From assembly GCA_016795295.1 (NCBI GenBank), contig JAEUHP010000104.1, positions 1 to 52,244 of the forward strand: a DNA stretch of 52,244 nucleotides, read 5' to 3'. Both the position numbers and the translations under genes were made by a program. The notes under the pieces were generated by a model, which did not search any database, was not told where the DNA came from, and saw only the letters and a program-made list of their open reading frames with translations. The stretch comes from Planctomycetota bacterium. Its GTDB lineage: Bacteria; Planctomycetota; UBA1135; UBA2386. Below are positions 1-10,979 of the stretch, piece after piece. Each line of letters starts with the position of its first letter. Within the stretch, counting starts at the first letter, position 1.

Positions 1-586
1 TCGGCTGCCAGTCGGGGCCGTCACGACGGGACCCGGCGACCACCGGAGCCTTGGTGGCCCCAGCACCGGCGGCCCACGCCAGGAGCCGCGGCAGACGCCA
101 GCGAAACCGGTAGGCGCTGAAGTCGGCCGGTTCGGCAGCCGTAGACCAGGGTAGCGGCCGCGACCAGGAGTCGTTGAACCCGACCAGGACGCAGACCACC
201 CGTGGCCGGAACTCCGCGAGCTGGGAGTCGAGCCGCGACAACACGTCGCGGGAGTTCTGGCCGGACTGCCCACCGTTGATCACAGTCCAACGGGAGAGAC
301 CAAACTCCTGCAGCTTCTGCTGCAGCACCGCCGGATAGCTGAAGCGCGCATGGTCCGAGCTGCCCATGCCGTGCGTCCACGAATCGCCGACACACAGGAT
401 GGAGTCGGCGGCCGGCGCCGGCGGCGGCACTTTGGCGCGTTCGCTGCGCCAAACCACATACGCACCGACCTGCAGCAGCCCCTCGAGGCCGACCAAGACC
501 ACCACCAGCACGAGCAACAGCAGGCCAACGCGCCGGCTGAGGGCACGAGATCCGGTGACTCGTGGGGTGCTGCCTAGCTCGGTCAC
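1..586 (-). CDS. SGNH/GDSL hydrolase, partial (cut by left edge)
   Basis: This is the N-terminal ~195 residues of a membrane-anchored SGNH hydrolase; the gene runs off the left edge. The chosen GTG start at 586 follows the preceding gene by 10 nt. Residues ~20-45 form a hydrophobic signal-anchor. A Pro/Ala linker leads to block I, CVGDSW (residues ~65-70), with the nucleophile Ser. Block II is GGQSGQNS and block III is GFNDSW with the oxyanion Asn. The Asp/His of block V would lie beyond the edge. The family hydrolyses or transfers acyl and other ester groups. Sitting fourth after carbamoyltransferase, SxtJ-like and SxtK-like genes, it probably acts at the cell surface on the same product, but the substrate is unknown. 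Confidence 0.8.
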   Translation of the reverse strand, partial: MTELGSTPRVTGSRALSRRVGLLLLVLVVVLVGLEGLLQVGAYVVWRSERAKVPPPAPAADSILCVGDSWTHGMGSSDHARFSYPAVLQQKLQEFGLSRWTVINGGQSGQNSRDVLSRLDSQLAEFRPRVVCVLVGFNDSWSRPLPWSTAAEPADFSAYRFRWRLPRLLAWAAGAGATKAPVVAGSRRDGPDWQP

Positions 587-596
587 ACCGTAGGGC

Positions 597-818
597 TCAC
601 ATCAGCGCGTAGATGAACGGCGCGACACCCGTCGCCCCGAGAATCAACAGCACGCCGAGCAGGCCGAACACGATCAGGATCGGCGTCAGCCACCAGACCT
701 TGTTCTCGGCCATGAAGGCGATGAACTCGGCGACCAACCCGCGCTCCTTCTCCTGGGCGGCCCGGAGAAACTCGTCGCCCTTGTCGGGGGTCCGACCTTG
801 GTCTTGCTGCTGCGTCAT
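597..818 (-). CDS. SxtK-like small membrane protein (DUF5989 family)
   Basis: A 73-residue protein begins at the ATG at 818, 7 nt after the SxtJ-like gene ends. The N-terminal half is charged (Gln, Asp, Glu, Lys). The C-terminal half contains VWWLTPILIVFGLLGVLL, one transmembrane helix with a short hydrophobic tail. Length, charge pattern and position after carbamoyltransferase and SxtJ match the DUF5989/SxtK family, named from cyanobacterial saxitoxin clusters. Its biochemical role is unknown even there. Co-occurrence suggests an accessory membrane subunit of the carbamoyl-transfer or export step. Confidence 0.75.
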   Translation of the reverse strand: MTQQQDQGRTPDKGDEFLRAAQEKERGLVAEFIAFMAENKVWWLTPILIVFGLLGVLLILGATGVAPFIYALM

Positions 819-825
819 GGTGTCC

Positions 826-1263
826 TCAGTATAGCTTGAAGTAGCTGGCGGGACTGCGCGCTGGGCCGCGGTCGTGCCAGTAGCTGGACTTGGCCGGCTC
901 GAACTTGCGGCCCATCGCATCGCGCCCGATCACCTTGAAGCACAGCCCGATCGGCGTGATCACCAGGTAGTAGATCGCCGCCATCAGCACGTGCGACAGC
1001 ACGAATCCGATCGGGAACGCCACGACCATCAGGCCGGCGTAGAGCCACTGCGCGAGCAGGGGCACGCCCGCGAGCAGCAGCAACAACTGGCCGGCGGCGA
1101 GGCCGTAGGCGGTCAACATCGCCGGATGCGTCCAGGACTCGCTCCAGGACCACAGTCCAGAGAACTTGAGCACCGCGAACGCGATCAGCGGCAAGCCGAC
1201 CAGGCCGAACCAGGCGAACTGCTGCAGCGCGCGCGCTTCGGGGCGCAGATTGATCTTCAACAT
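826..1263 (-). CDS. SxtJ-like membrane protein
   Basis: A 145-residue integral membrane protein starts at the ATG at 1263, preceded by a GAGGA-type ribosome binding site. It has about four hydrophobic segments (roughly residues 15-35, 48-70, 75-95 and 95-115) and a basic C-terminus. The conserved tail GRDAMGRKFEPAKSSYW is typical of the SxtJ family as I remember it. The gene lies 34 nt downstream of the carbamoyltransferase and 7 nt upstream of the SxtK-like gene, the sxtI-sxtJ-sxtK order known from saxitoxin clusters. The function is unknown; an association with the carbamoyltransferase at the membrane is inferred from gene order only. Confidence 0.8.
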   Translation of the reverse strand: MLKINLRPEARALQQFAWFGLVGLPLIAFAVLKFSGLWSWSESWTHPAMLTAYGLAAGQLLLLLAGVPLLAQWLYAGLMVVAFPIGFVLSHVLMAAIYYLVITPIGLCFKVIGRDAMGRKFEPAKSSYWHDRGPARSPASYFKLY

Positions 1264-1297
1264 GGGAGGAATTCCTCGGGTGCCGGCGACTGAGGGG

Positions 1298-3130
1298 TCA
1301 GTCCAGGGAGAACGCCGACAGGTACTTCTCGCGGTCGATCACCGGCAGATCCTTCTGCGCGGCGCGGCGGATCACGAAGTTCTCGAGCACCAGCACGTCC
1401 ATCTCGGTGCCGAGGCAGCAGCGCAGCGCGTCCTGCGGCGTGCACACGATCGGCTCGCCGCGCACGTTGAAGCTGGTGTTGATCAGCACCGGGCTGCCGG
1501 TGCGTTCCTTGAAGCGCCGCATCAGGTTCGCGAGGCGGGGATTGCGCTCCCCGTCGACGGTCTGCAAGCGCGCCGAGTAGTCGACGTGGGTCACCGCCGG
1601 CACCACCGAACGCAGCTGCTTCAGCTTGTCGAGGCCCTTGGCACCCGCCTCGACCGGCTTGCGCTTGTCCTGCCGCACCGGCGCCACGATCAGCATGTAG
1701 GGGCTGTCGTGCTGCGGCGCGATCTCGAAGTACTCGCTGGCGTGTTCGCGCAGCACGATCGGCGCGAACGGCCGGAACGACTCGCGGAACTTGATCTTCA
1801 GGTTCATCACGCTCTGCATCTTCGGCGAACGCGCGTCGCCGATGATGCTGCGCGAACCGAGCGCGCGCGGCCCGAACTCCATCGGTCCCTGGAACCAGCC
1901 GATCACGTTCTCCTGTTCGATCAGCTCGGCGACGCGGTCGGCGAGCTGGGCCTCGGTGGTGCACTCCTCGTAGACGACCTTCTGCGAGTCGAGGAACGCC
2001 TTGATCTCCTTCGACTCGTAGCGCGGGCCAAGCAGACTGCCGCGCTGGCTGTCGGTGGGCTTCACGGTGCGCGGCTTGCCGAGCAACTGGTGCCAGACGA
2101 ACTGCGCACAGCCGAGCGCACCGCCGGCATCGCCGGCCGCGGGCTGGATCCAGATCTTGTCGAACGGCCCTTCGCGCAGGATCACGCCGTTGCCGACGCA
2201 GTTCAGCGCCACACCGCCGGCCAGGCACAGGTTCTTCTTGCCGGTGATCTTGTGGGCATGCCGCGCAGTGCGCAGCATCACGTCTTCGGTGACCTTCTGC
2301 ACCGACGCCGCGAGGTCCATGTGGAACTGTTCGAGCTGCGACTCGGGCGACCGCGGCGGCGCGCCGAACAGCGCGTGGAACTTCGGGCCGGTCATGGTCA
2401 GGCCCTGGCAGTAGTTGAAGTACGACAGATCGAGCCGGTAGCTGCCGTCCTCGCGCAGCTGGATCAGGTGGTCGCGGATCTGCTTCTCGAAGCGCGGCTC
2501 GCCATACGGCGCGAGGCCCATCAGCTTGTATTCGCCGCTGTTGACCTTGAAGCCGCAGTAGTAGGTGAACGCCGAATACAGGAGGCCCAGCGAGTGCGGG
2601 AAGCGCACTTCCTGCAAGAGCCGCATGCGGTTGCCTTCGCCCACGCCGATCGACGTGGTCGCCCACTCGCCGACCCCGTCCATGGTCACGATCGCCGCCT
2701 CTTCGAACGGCGACGGATAGAACGCGGACGCCGCGTGGCTCTCGTGGTGCTCGGGGAAGACGAAGCGGTTCTTCGGCTTGCAGCCGAGCGCCTTGGCCAG
2801 CCCGCGCCGCATGTGCAGCTTGTCGCCGAGCCACATCGGCACCGCCTTGCGGAACGACTGCAGACCGACCGGCGCGAACGCCAGGTAGGTCTCGAGCAGG
2901 CGGTGGAACTTCAGGATCGGCTTGTCGTAGAAGGCCACCCAGTCGAGGTCGCGCGCGGTGATGCCGGCCTGTCCGAGGCAGAACGCGACGGCCCGCGTCG
3001 GGAACGCCGGATCGTGCTTCTTGCGCGTGAACCGCTCTTCTTGGGCAGCGGCGACGATCTCACCGTCGCGCAGCAAAGCCGCCGCAGAGTCGTGGTAGAA
3101 GGCGGAGACGCCCAGGACGTAGGTTGGCAT
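1298..3130 (-). CDS. carbamoyltransferase (NodU/CmcH/TobZ/SxtI family)
   Basis: A 610-residue O-carbamoyltransferase. The family first makes carbamoyl-adenylate from carbamoyl phosphate and ATP, then moves the carbamoyl group to a hydroxyl of a sugar or natural product. Seen: N-terminal Kae1-like part with SAFYHDSAA (residue ~10), EERFTRKKHD and the metal-binding HHESHAASAF (residue ~127), then DGVGEWATTS. The C-terminal YrdC-like part carries GPRALGSRSI (residue ~415) and FRESFRPFAPIV. I chose the ATG at 3130 because MPTYVLGVSAFYHD is the usual family N-terminus; an upstream extension to 3193 does not look conserved. It leads a four-gene minus-strand run with SxtJ-like, SxtK-like and SGNH genes. 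The acceptor molecule is unknown. Confidence 0.93.
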   Translation of the reverse strand: MPTYVLGVSAFYHDSAAALLRDGEIVAAAQEERFTRKKHDPAFPTRAVAFCLGQAGITARDLDWVAFYDKPILKFHRLLETYLAFAPVGLQSFRKAVPMWLGDKLHMRRGLAKALGCKPKNRFVFPEHHESHAASAFYPSPFEEAAIVTMDGVGEWATTSIGVGEGNRMRLLQEVRFPHSLGLLYSAFTYYCGFKVNSGEYKLMGLAPYGEPRFEKQIRDHLIQLREDGSYRLDLSYFNYCQGLTMTGPKFHALFGAPPRSPESQLEQFHMDLAASVQKVTEDVMLRTARHAHKITGKKNLCLAGGVALNCVGNGVILREGPFDKIWIQPAAGDAGGALGCAQFVWHQLLGKPRTVKPTDSQRGSLLGPRYESKEIKAFLDSQKVVYEECTTEAQLADRVAELIEQENVIGWFQGPMEFGPRALGSRSIIGDARSPKMQSVMNLKIKFRESFRPFAPIVLREHASEYFEIAPQHDSPYMLIVAPVRQDKRKPVEAGAKGLDKLKQLRSVVPAVTHVDYSARLQTVDGERNPRLANLMRRFKERTGSPVLINTSFNVRGEPIVCTPQDALRCCLGTEMDVLVLENFVIRRAAQKDLPVIDREKYLSAFSLD

Positions 3131-3178
3131 GGCGAGGCGATTCCCGGTGTGCAGATGGGTCTGCAGATCGAGGCCGAG

Positions 3179-3184
3179 TAGGAT
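3179..3184. promoter_or_regulatory. overlapping divergent -10-like hexamers between carbamoyltransferase and SGNH genes
   Basis: In the 90-bp divergent gap, TAGGAT (plus strand, 3179-3184) overlaps CTATCC/TATCCT read on the minus strand. Each resembles a sigma70 -10 box. A perfect hairpin AGCCGG-CAAC-CCGGCT follows at 3185-3200. No convincing -35 was found on either strand. This may be a shared divergent promoter, but that is an inference. Confidence 0.3.
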
Positions 3185-3220
3185 AGCCGGCAACCCGGCT
3201 CATGGCGAGCCGCGCGCAGG

Positions 3221-4489
3221 ATGGCGAAACCACGACTTCGATCTTGGCTGCTGGTTCTCGCAACCTTGGTGGTCACGGCTGCCGCCAGTGGCATCGCGGA
3301 GCTCGCCTACCGGGCCCTGCGCCAGCAGCCGCAGAACCTGATGTACTTCCGCGACGGCAGCCGCGCGGTGGTGCCCGACCGCCCGACCGCGGCCGAAGAC
3401 CTGGCGTTCCGCATGCAGATCCAGGTGCCGTGGCCGGATCCGACCTTGCCACCGGGTTTGCCGACCACGCCGAAGGTGGGGGAGAGCAGCCCGTGGTTCG
3501 GCAGTGGCTACGCGATGCCGCGGCACAACCTGCTGGGCAACGTGACCTGGAAGCCAGGCTCGACCTTCTACCTGTGCTACCGCGGGCCGAAACAGGATTA
3601 CTTCGATGCGGACGGCTGCGTGGCGATGCGCTTCAACCGCTTCGGCCTGCGCGAACGCGACGACCTGACCCTGGAGAAGCCGGCCGGAGTGCGGCGCGTG
3701 GTTTGCCTGGGGGACTCCTTCACCCTGGGCTGGGGTGTGCGCGCCGAACACAACTGGCCAGTCCTGGTGGAGGGCTTGCTGCGCGGGCGAGACCCGGCGG
3801 TGCAGGTGCTGAACTGCGGTGGCGCCGGATCTGCTTACGCCGATGAGTACGCCCTGGCGCTGGAACACCGCCACGGCCGCTTCGCGCCCGATCTGGTGGT
3901 GGTCACCCTCTGCCTCAACGACCTGTTGCTGACCAACGGCAAGCTCTGCCACTACCGCCCCGAGGCGCTGCCCGACGTCGACCTGCCGGCCGAAGCGCGG
4001 CGCTGGTGGATGGCCTCCGCACTGCTGCGCGACCTGGGCCGGGCCCTCGGAGCCAGCACCGCCCTGGCGCTGGACCCGAGCCGCGACTGGAACCGCGAAC
4101 TGCAGCAGCTGCCCGCCGACCACCTCTGGTACCGCAACAAGGGCGAAACGCCCGCGGTCTACTGGGTAGGGGGCACTCCCCAACGGGCTCTGCGCTCGAT
4201 GCGGGACTGGTGCGCTGCGCACGGCGCTCGCTTCGCGGTGGTGGTGTGGCCACTGCTGCAGGGACTCGGACCCGGCCGCTTCTACCCGTTCGGCGGCATG
4301 CACGAGGAACTGGCGGTGTTCTGCCGGCAGGAGAACCTGGCCCTGTTGGATCTGCTGCCAGTCCTGCGCGGCGAGCCGGAGGAACGCCTGTGGGTGAGCC
4401 CGGACGACATGCACCCGAACGAACATGCGCAGCAGGTGGTCGCGCCGGCACTGGCCGAGTTTCTCGGCGGGCTGCTGGCGAGCCGCTGA
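3221..4489 (+). CDS. SGNH/GDSL hydrolase, membrane-anchored
   Basis: A 422-residue extracytoplasmic SGNH hydrolase. Residues ~7-28 are a signal-anchor. Block I is VVCLGDSFTLGWG (residue ~165, nucleophile Ser), block II the Gly of NCGGAGSAY, block III the Asn of TLCLNDLLL, and block V the Asp/His pair of SPDDMHPNEHA (residue ~395). All catalytic blocks are intact. It diverges from the carbamoyltransferase operon and is a second SGNH protein beside the one at the left edge. A surface polysaccharide or secondary-metabolite esterase/acyltransferase role is plausible. The ATG at 3221 gives a good signal sequence; no strong ribosome binding site is visible. Confidence 0.85.
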   Translation: MAKPRLRSWLLVLATLVVTAAASGIAELAYRALRQQPQNLMYFRDGSRAVVPDRPTAAEDLAFRMQIQVPWPDPTLPPGLPTTPKVGESSPWFGSGYAMPRHNLLGNVTWKPGSTFYLCYRGPKQDYFDADGCVAMRFNRFGLRERDDLTLEKPAGVRRVVCLGDSFTLGWGVRAEHNWPVLVEGLLRGRDPAVQVLNCGGAGSAYADEYALALEHRHGRFAPDLVVVTLCLNDLLLTNGKLCHYRPEALPDVDLPAEARRWWMASALLRDLGRALGASTALALDPSRDWNRELQQLPADHLWYRNKGETPAVYWVGGTPQRALRSMRDWCAAHGARFAVVVWPLLQGLGPGRFYPFGGMHEELAVFCRQENLALLDLLPVLRGEPEERLWVSPDDMHPNEHAQQVVAPALAEFLGGLLASR

Positions 4490-4737
4490 GCTTTGGGAGC
4501 CACCGCGACCCGGTTGCAACCCAACCGCGGCGGGCGACCACCAAGCGGGTGCCAGAGCGAGGTCGCCAACACGCAGTCCACACCCTCTCCACCGATTCTC
4601 CCCAGCCGAGCCAGACCCCGCAGGCCGGCCGAAATGCCCGCTGGAACGGCTCCAGGTGCCACCATTTTGCGGCAGTGGACCGGACTCGAAGCGCTCCGAC
4701 TACGCACTTTTCAAGGTCGAATATCCGGACTCTGAAA

Positions 4738-4766
4738 TTGACCTGACCATGACGTTCTTTTAGATG
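4738..4766 (+). promoter_or_regulatory. sigma70-like promoter for the ACIII-caa3 operon
   Basis: TTGACC (4738-4743) and TAGATG (4761-4766) are separated by exactly 17 bp, in the only clearly AT-richer part of the gap. The -35 matches 5/6 and the -10 matches 4/6 of the consensus. It would start transcription near 4773. Confidence 0.5.
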
Positions 4767-4949
4767 GTCCGCCCGCTCGGGCCACCCGTGCGTGCACTCC
4801 CAGCCTCGCCCTGCGCCGACCGCCGACCGCGGCCGGTACCTGGCGGGGTGCGCCTGCCAACAGGCGCCGGGCAGTGTCACCTTCGGCGCGCTCGGGCTGG
4901 CCGGTGTCCGGCCACGATTTCCAGCGACCGCAAACCTGTCCGCCCCCGC

Positions 4950-4955
4950 GGAGGG
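4950..4955 (+). promoter_or_regulatory. ribosome binding site deciding the actA TTG start
   Basis: GGAGGG sits 8 nt before the TTG at 4964. The in-frame ATG at 4874 has no such site and would add 30 non-conserved residues, so the TTG is preferred. Confidence 0.65.
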
Positions 4956-4963
4956 ATCCACCC

Positions 4964-5677
4964 TTGACCGTCCTGTTCCCCAAGTGGACCAACAAGCTGC
5001 CCGCGCTGCTGGCGCTCGGCGCAGCTGCCATCGGTCTGTCCGTCGTCTCGGCCGTGAACTTCTGGTTCTCGCCGAAGCACACCGATGTCGGCTACCAGCC
5101 CTACCAGCCGGTTCCGTACAGCCACAAGCTGCACGCGGGCCTGCTGGGCATGGACTGCCGCTACTGTCACCGTCTGGTCGAATCGGGCCCGCACGCCACG
5201 ATTCCGGACAACGACACCTGCATGGGCTGCCACGCGCAGGTGAAGAAGGACAGTCCGCTGCTGGAGCCGCTGCGCACCGCCTACGGCAACGGCCGCGGTG
5301 ACCACGGCAACCGCAAGAAGGAAGACGGCACGCCCGAGTCGGAGCCGCTGGCGTGGGTCAAGGTGCACATGCTCCCGGACTACGCCTACTTCAACCACGC
5401 CGTGCACGTGCGCGCGAACGTCGGTTGCACCAGCTGCCACGGCCACGTCGAGCAGATGGAAGTGGTCCGCCAGGTGGAGCCGCTCAGCATGGGCTGGTGC
5501 CTCGAGTGCCACCGCGACCCGACGCCGCACATCCGGCCGCGCGGAGTGTCCGCCACCCAGATGGACTGGACACCGACCCCCGAGAGCATCGCCGCGGCCC
5601 GCGCGCGTTTGTCCGCCTCGGGCGACAGCATGCCGGAACTGAACCCCCCGACCCACTGCTCGGCGTGCCACCGATGA
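4964..5677 (+). CDS. actA: alternative complex III subunit ActA (pentaheme cytochrome c)
   Basis: ActA is the membrane-anchored multiheme cytochrome c of alternative complex III, which oxidises quinol and reduces periplasmic or oxidase-bound cytochrome c. The 237-residue product has an N-terminal transmembrane helix (about residues 10-35). It has five CxxCH heme motifs: CRYCH, CMGCH, CTSCH, CLECH and CSACH, the last at the very C-terminus. Several extra His residues (YSHKLHAG, YFNHAVHV) can serve as distal ligands. It is the first gene of the operon, and its stop overlaps the actB start (ATGA). The start is the TTG behind GGAGGG. Confidence 0.93.
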   Translation: MTVLFPKWTNKLPALLALGAAAIGLSVVSAVNFWFSPKHTDVGYQPYQPVPYSHKLHAGLLGMDCRYCHRLVESGPHATIPDNDTCMGCHAQVKKDSPLLEPLRTAYGNGRGDHGNRKKEDGTPESEPLAWVKVHMLPDYAYFNHAVHVRANVGCTSCHGHVEQMEVVRQVEPLSMGWCLECHRDPTPHIRPRGVSATQMDWTPTPESIAAARARLSASGDSMPELNPPTHCSACHR

Positions 5678-8600
5678 CCAGCACCCCGACGACCCGCGAG
5701 CTTCAGAGCGCCGTGAACAACCACACCCTGCTGTCGGTCGATCCGAAGGCGACCGCGAGCCAAGCGCCGGTGACCGAACCAACCTCGGCGAACGGCCCCG
5801 TCTACTGGCGGAGCCTCGGCGAACTCGAGAACACCCCGGAGTTCCAGGAGATCCTGGCCCGTGAATTCCCGGAGGGCATCACCGAAGCCCCGGACGAAGT
5901 CTCGCGCCGTGGTTTCCTCGGCGTGGTCGCCGCCTCGGTGGCGCTCGCCGGCCTGACCAGCTGCCGCAAGCCAGTCACCAAGATCCTGCCGTTCAACAAG
6001 CGGCCCGAAGGCTTCAAGCCCGGCCTGCCGTCGTTCTACGCGACGGTGCTGAACCGCGACGGCTACGGCATCGGCGTGCTGGTCAAGAGCAGCGACGGCC
6101 GCCCGACCAAGATCGAGGGCAACCCCGACCACCCGTCGAGCCTCGGTGGTTCGGACCTGCGCCTGCAAGCCGAGCTGATGCAGGTCTACGATCCGGGTCG
6201 CAGCCGCAAGCCGCGTGGCCCGAACAGCCATCAGCATCTCGAAGGCGACGGCCACGACCATGGCCACGGCGGGCACGCGCACGCCGAACCCGACATCTGG
6301 GCCGACTTCTACGCCGAGTGGGACCAGAAGCTGAGCAAGTCGCTCGCCACCAAGCAGGGCGAAGGCCTGCACGTGGTGATGCCGCCCAGCTCGTCGCCGT
6401 CCCTGCTGGCCCTGATCGGGCGCATGCAGAAGGGCAGCTTCGCCAAGGCGCGCTTCCACACCTGGGCGCCGCTGCACCAGGACGCCGCGCTCGAGGCCGC
6501 CGAGAAGGCGTTCGGCCGGCCCCTCGCCGCCCACTACGACTTCGCCAAGGCCGACGTGGTGCTGTCGCTGGACAGCGACTTCCTGGCCAACGACGGCAAC
6601 AACCTGGCGAACGCCAGGGCCTGGGCCGAGACGCGCCGCGAGCCGGAATCCGGCAAGAAGAAGCTGTCGCGCCTCTACGTGGTCGAGCCGATGTACACGA
6701 CCACGGGTTCGGCCGCCGACCACCGGTTCCGCACGCGCGCCAGCGACGTGCCGGCGGTGGCGTTCGCGCTGGCCAAGCAGCTCGGCGTGGGCGCCGGCGG
6801 CGACCTGGCCAGTGCGCTCGCCGGCTACGGCAGCGAAGCGTTCGTCAAGAACGGCAAGAACTGGCTCGAAGCCGTGGCCCGCGACCTGCAGTCGGCCAAG
6901 GGTCGCTGCGTGGTGCTCGCCGGCCCGCGCCAGCCCGCCGAAGTGCACGCCGTGGTGCACGCCATCAACCAGGCGCTCGGCAACGTCGGCCAGACGGTGC
7001 GCTTCACGCAGGTGCCTGCCGGCCTCGACAAGAAGTGCCTGCCGTCGCTGCAGGAGTTGAAGCTCGCGCTCGAACAGCCCGGCAAGGTCGAGTTGCTGCT
7101 CTGCCTCGGCGTCAATCCGGCCTACGACGCACCGGCGGACTTCAAGTTCGCCGAGCTGGTCAAGAACGCCAAGGTCGCGGTGCACGTCGGTGCCTACGAC
7201 GACGAAACCGGCCGCCTGTGCGGCTGGCACTTCCCGCAGGCGCACGAGCTCGAATGCTGGGGCGACGCGCGGGCCCACGACGGCACCGTGTCGATCCAGC
7301 AGCCGCTGGTGGCACCGCTGCACGGCGGGGTCTCGGCGCTGGAGTTCCTGGGCTTCCTCAACAGCGAGCCCAACTGGGAAGGTCTGCTCGCCGCTCGCGA
7401 TGCCGTGTTCGGCTACGAGATGGTGCGCGGGCACTGGGAGAAGAACGCCGGCAGCACCGAGTTCGGCACCACGTGGTGGCCGCGCGCGCTGCACGACGGA
7501 GTGGTCGCCAACAGCGCCTTCGCCGTCGAGAACGCGTCTTGCAACTTCGGTTCGATCGCCGGCATGGTGCCGAAGCCGAGCAAGTCCGCCGGGCTCGAGA
7601 TCGCCCTGCGCGCCTGCCCGAAGATGCACGACGGCCGGTACGCCAACAACTCGTGGCTGCAGGAGATCCCCGAGCCGCTGACCAAGCTGACCTGGGACAA
7701 CGCCGCGATCGTCAGCATGGCGACGGCGAAGAACCTCGGGGTGCAGAACGGCGACGTGCTGGAGCTCTCGGCCGGCACGGCCAAGCTGCGCATCCCGGCC
7801 TGGATCCTGCCCGGCCACGCCGACGACAGCATCACCGTGCACCTCGGCTGGGGTCGCAACCTGCCCGCCTCCTGCAAGGTGGCGACGGGCACCGGCTTCA
7901 ACGGCTTCGTGTTGCGCGCTTCGGGCTCGCCGTGGGTGATCACGGGTGCTCAGGCCGCCAAGACCGGCGACACCTACAAGCTGGTCTGCACCCAGGACCA
8001 CGGCACCATGGTCGGCCGCGCGATCGTGCGCGAAACCGACAAGGCCACCAACGACGCCGACGCCCGCTGGGCGCCGAAGATGTCCCCGCTCGACAAGGCG
8101 GCGGCCTTGACCGTCAAGGGCGGCAAGGAAGCGGACCTCAACAAGTCGCTCTGGGAAGAACGCGGCTACGAGTTGGGCCCGAAGAGCCACGACCCCGAAG
8201 TCGCGCGCTCGCCCTACCAGTGGGGCATGGTGATCGACCTCAACTCCTGCACCGGGTGCACGGCATGTGTCGCCGCCTGCGTCGCGGAGAACAACATCCC
8301 GATGGTGGGCAAGATCCAGGTGTCCCGCAACCGCGAGATGTTCTGGATCCGCGCCGACCGTTACTTCTCCTCGGTCGCCGAGCAGAAGAAGAACAACGAC
8401 TACCACGACAAGCTCGAGATGGCGGAGGACCCGCAGGTCGCCAACATGCCGGTGCCCTGCATGCAGTGCGAGAACGCGCCCTGCGAATCGGTCTGCCCGG
8501 TGGCCGCCACCATGCACAGCCCCGACGGGCTGAACGACATGGTCTACAACCGCTGCATCGGCACGCGCTACTGCAGCAACAACTGCCCCTACAAGGTCCG

Positions 8601-8979
8601 CCGCTACAACTACCTCGACTACCTGGGCAACGCCCCCGACACCAAGCGCATGGCGTTCAATCCGGACGTCACCGTGCGCTTCCGCGGTGTGATGGAGAAG
8701 TGCACCTACTGCGTGCAGCGCATCAATGGTGGGCGCATCGAGGCCAAGCTGGCCGGCAAGAAGGTCGGCGACGGCGCGAACGACGTGAAGGTGACGCCGG
8801 CGTGCGCGCAGTCGTGCCCGACCCAGGCGATCACGTTCGGCAACCTGCTGGATCCGACCAGCAAGGTCGCCCAGCTGAAGCGCACGGACCTGAACTACGG
8901 CGTGTTGTCCGACCTCAACACCAAGCCGCGCACCACCTACCTCGGTCGCGTCCGCAACCCCAACCCCGAACTGGCCTGA
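5674..8979 (+). CDS. actB: alternative complex III subunit ActB (fused molybdopterin-like and Fe-S protein)
   Basis: A 1101-residue fusion of the ActB1 (molybdoenzyme-like, normally without cofactor) and ActB2 (Fe-S) parts. A twin-arginine stretch SRRGFLG at residue ~78 is followed by a hydrophobic segment ending LTSC, so Tat export and possibly lipidation are likely. The Fe-S part has four cysteine clusters: [13 protein letters not shown] (~857), [13 protein letters not shown] (~928), [14 protein letters not shown] (~963) and CTYC (~1009) with CAQSCP (~1043). This suits three [4Fe-4S] and one [3Fe-4S] cluster as known for ACIII. A His-rich insert lies at residues ~184-206. It overlaps actA by 4 nt, and actC follows after 4 nt. 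Confidence 0.95.
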   Translation: MTSTPTTRELQSAVNNHTLLSVDPKATASQAPVTEPTSANGPVYWRSLGELENTPEFQEILAREFPEGITEAPDEVSRRGFLGVVAASVALAGLTSCRKPVTKILPFNKRPEGFKPGLPSFYATVLNRDGYGIGVLVKSSDGRPTKIEGNPDHPSSLGGSDLRLQAELMQVYDPGRSRKPRGPNSHQHLEGDGHDHGHGGHAHAEPDIWADFYAEWDQKLSKSLATKQGEGLHVVMPPSSSPSLLALIGRMQKGSFAKARFHTWAPLHQDAALEAAEKAFGRPLAAHYDFAKADVVLSLDSDFLANDGNNLANARAWAETRREPESGKKKLSRLYVVEPMYTTTGSAADHRFRTRASDVPAVAFALAKQLGVGAGGDLASALAGYGSEAFVKNGKNWLEAVARDLQSAKGRCVVLAGPRQPAEVHAVVHAINQALGNVGQTVRFTQVPAGLDKKCLPSLQELKLALEQPGKVELLLCLGVNPAYDAPADFKFAELVKNAKVAVHVGAYDDETGRLCGWHFPQAHELECWGDARAHDGTVSIQQPLVAPLHGGVSALEFLGFLNSEPNWEGLLAARDAVFGYEMVRGHWEKNAGSTEFGTTWWPRALHDGVVANSAFAVENASCNFGSIAGMVPKPSKSAGLEIALRACPKMHDGRYANNSWLQEIPEPLTKLTWDNAAIVSMATAKNLGVQNGDVLELSAGTAKLRIPAWILPGHADDSITVHLGWGRNLPASCKVATGTGFNGFVLRASGSPWVITGAQAAKTGDTYKLVCTQDHGTMVGRAIVRETDKATNDADARWAPKMSPLDKAAALTVKGGKEADLNKSLWEERGYELGPKSHDPEVARSPYQWGMVIDLNSCTGCTACVAACVAENNIPMVGKIQVSRNREMFWIRADRYFSSVAEQKKNNDYHDKLEMAEDPQVANMPVPCMQCENAPCESVCPVAATMHSPDGLNDMVYNRCIGTRYCSNNCPYKVRRYNYLDYLGNAPDTKRMAFNPDVTVRFRGVMEKCTYCVQRINGGRIEAKLAGKKVGDGANDVKVTPACAQSCPTQAITFGNLLDPTSKVAQLKRTDLNYGVLSDLNTKPRTTYLGRVRNPNPELA

Positions 8980-8983
8980 TCCG

Positions 8984-10435
<1,452 letters not shown>

Positions 10436-10445
10436 GGAGACGACC

Positions 10446-10979
10446 ATGACCAACACCAAGTGGGGCATCGTCGCCGAGTTCGACTCCGCTGCGGCCATCT
10501 ACCACGCCGCCGAGCGGGTCACCGCCGAAGGCTATTCCCGCGTCGACGCGCACACCCCGTTCCCGGTGCACGGCCTGGACAAGGCCCTGCGGCAGGGCCC
10601 GAGCCCTCTGGGCTGGCTGGTGGTGTGCTGCGGCCTGACCGGCATCTGCCTGGCCCAGTTGATGATGTGGTGGATGAACGGGCACGACTACCCGATGCAC
10701 GTGTCGGGCAAGCAGCCGTACGCGTGGCAGACCACCATCCCAGTGACCTTCGAGTGCATGGTGCTGCTGTCGGGCTTCGGCGCCGTGTTCGGCATGTTCG
10801 GCATCAACCGCCTGCCGCGCCTGCACCACCCGATCTTCGCCCACAGCACGATCCACCGCGCCACGGACGACCGGTTCTTCCTGTCGATCGAGGCCACCGA
10901 CCCGAAGTTCGACAGCGCCGCGACCAAGCGGTTTCTCGAGAGCATCGGCGGCAAGCACGTCGAGATCGTGGAGGAATGA
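10446..10979 (+). CDS. actD: alternative complex III subunit ActD (DUF3341)
   Basis: A 177-residue membrane subunit. Residues 1-45 form a small cytoplasmic domain (WGIVAEFDSAAAIYHAAERV). Two transmembrane helices lie at about 58-80 and 100-122. The tail after HHPIFAHSTI holds the conserved DDRFFLSIEATDPKFD typical of DUF3341/ActD. AGGAGA lies 5 nt before the ATG. It overlaps actE by 4 nt. The role within ACIII is structural, with possible contribution to proton transfer. Confidence 0.93.
   Translation: MTNTKWGIVAEFDSAAAIYHAAERVTAEGYSRVDAHTPFPVHGLDKALRQGPSPLGWLVVCCGLTGICLAQLMMWWMNGHDYPMHVSGKQPYAWQTTIPVTFECMVLLSGFGAVFGMFGINRLPRLHHPIFAHSTIHRATDDRFFLSIEATDPKFDSAATKRFLESIGGKHVEIVEE

Larger units (their letters stand above)
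4490..4963 (+). other. intergenic leader of the ACIII operon
   Basis: This 474-bp gap has no convincing gene. It holds a small hairpin CGGTTG-CAACC-CAACCG (4511-4527), just after the SGNH stop, and a locally AT-richer patch around 4720-4765 containing a promoter candidate. The last ~190 nt would form a long 5' leader ending in a strong ribosome binding site for actA. Confidence 0.6.

Noticed and set aside
1166..3181. Long plus-strand frame opposite the carbamoyltransferase
   Set aside because: Shadow of a conserved gene: the sequence is Arg/Ala/His-rich and lacks family motifs, while the minus strand encodes a full-length enzyme.
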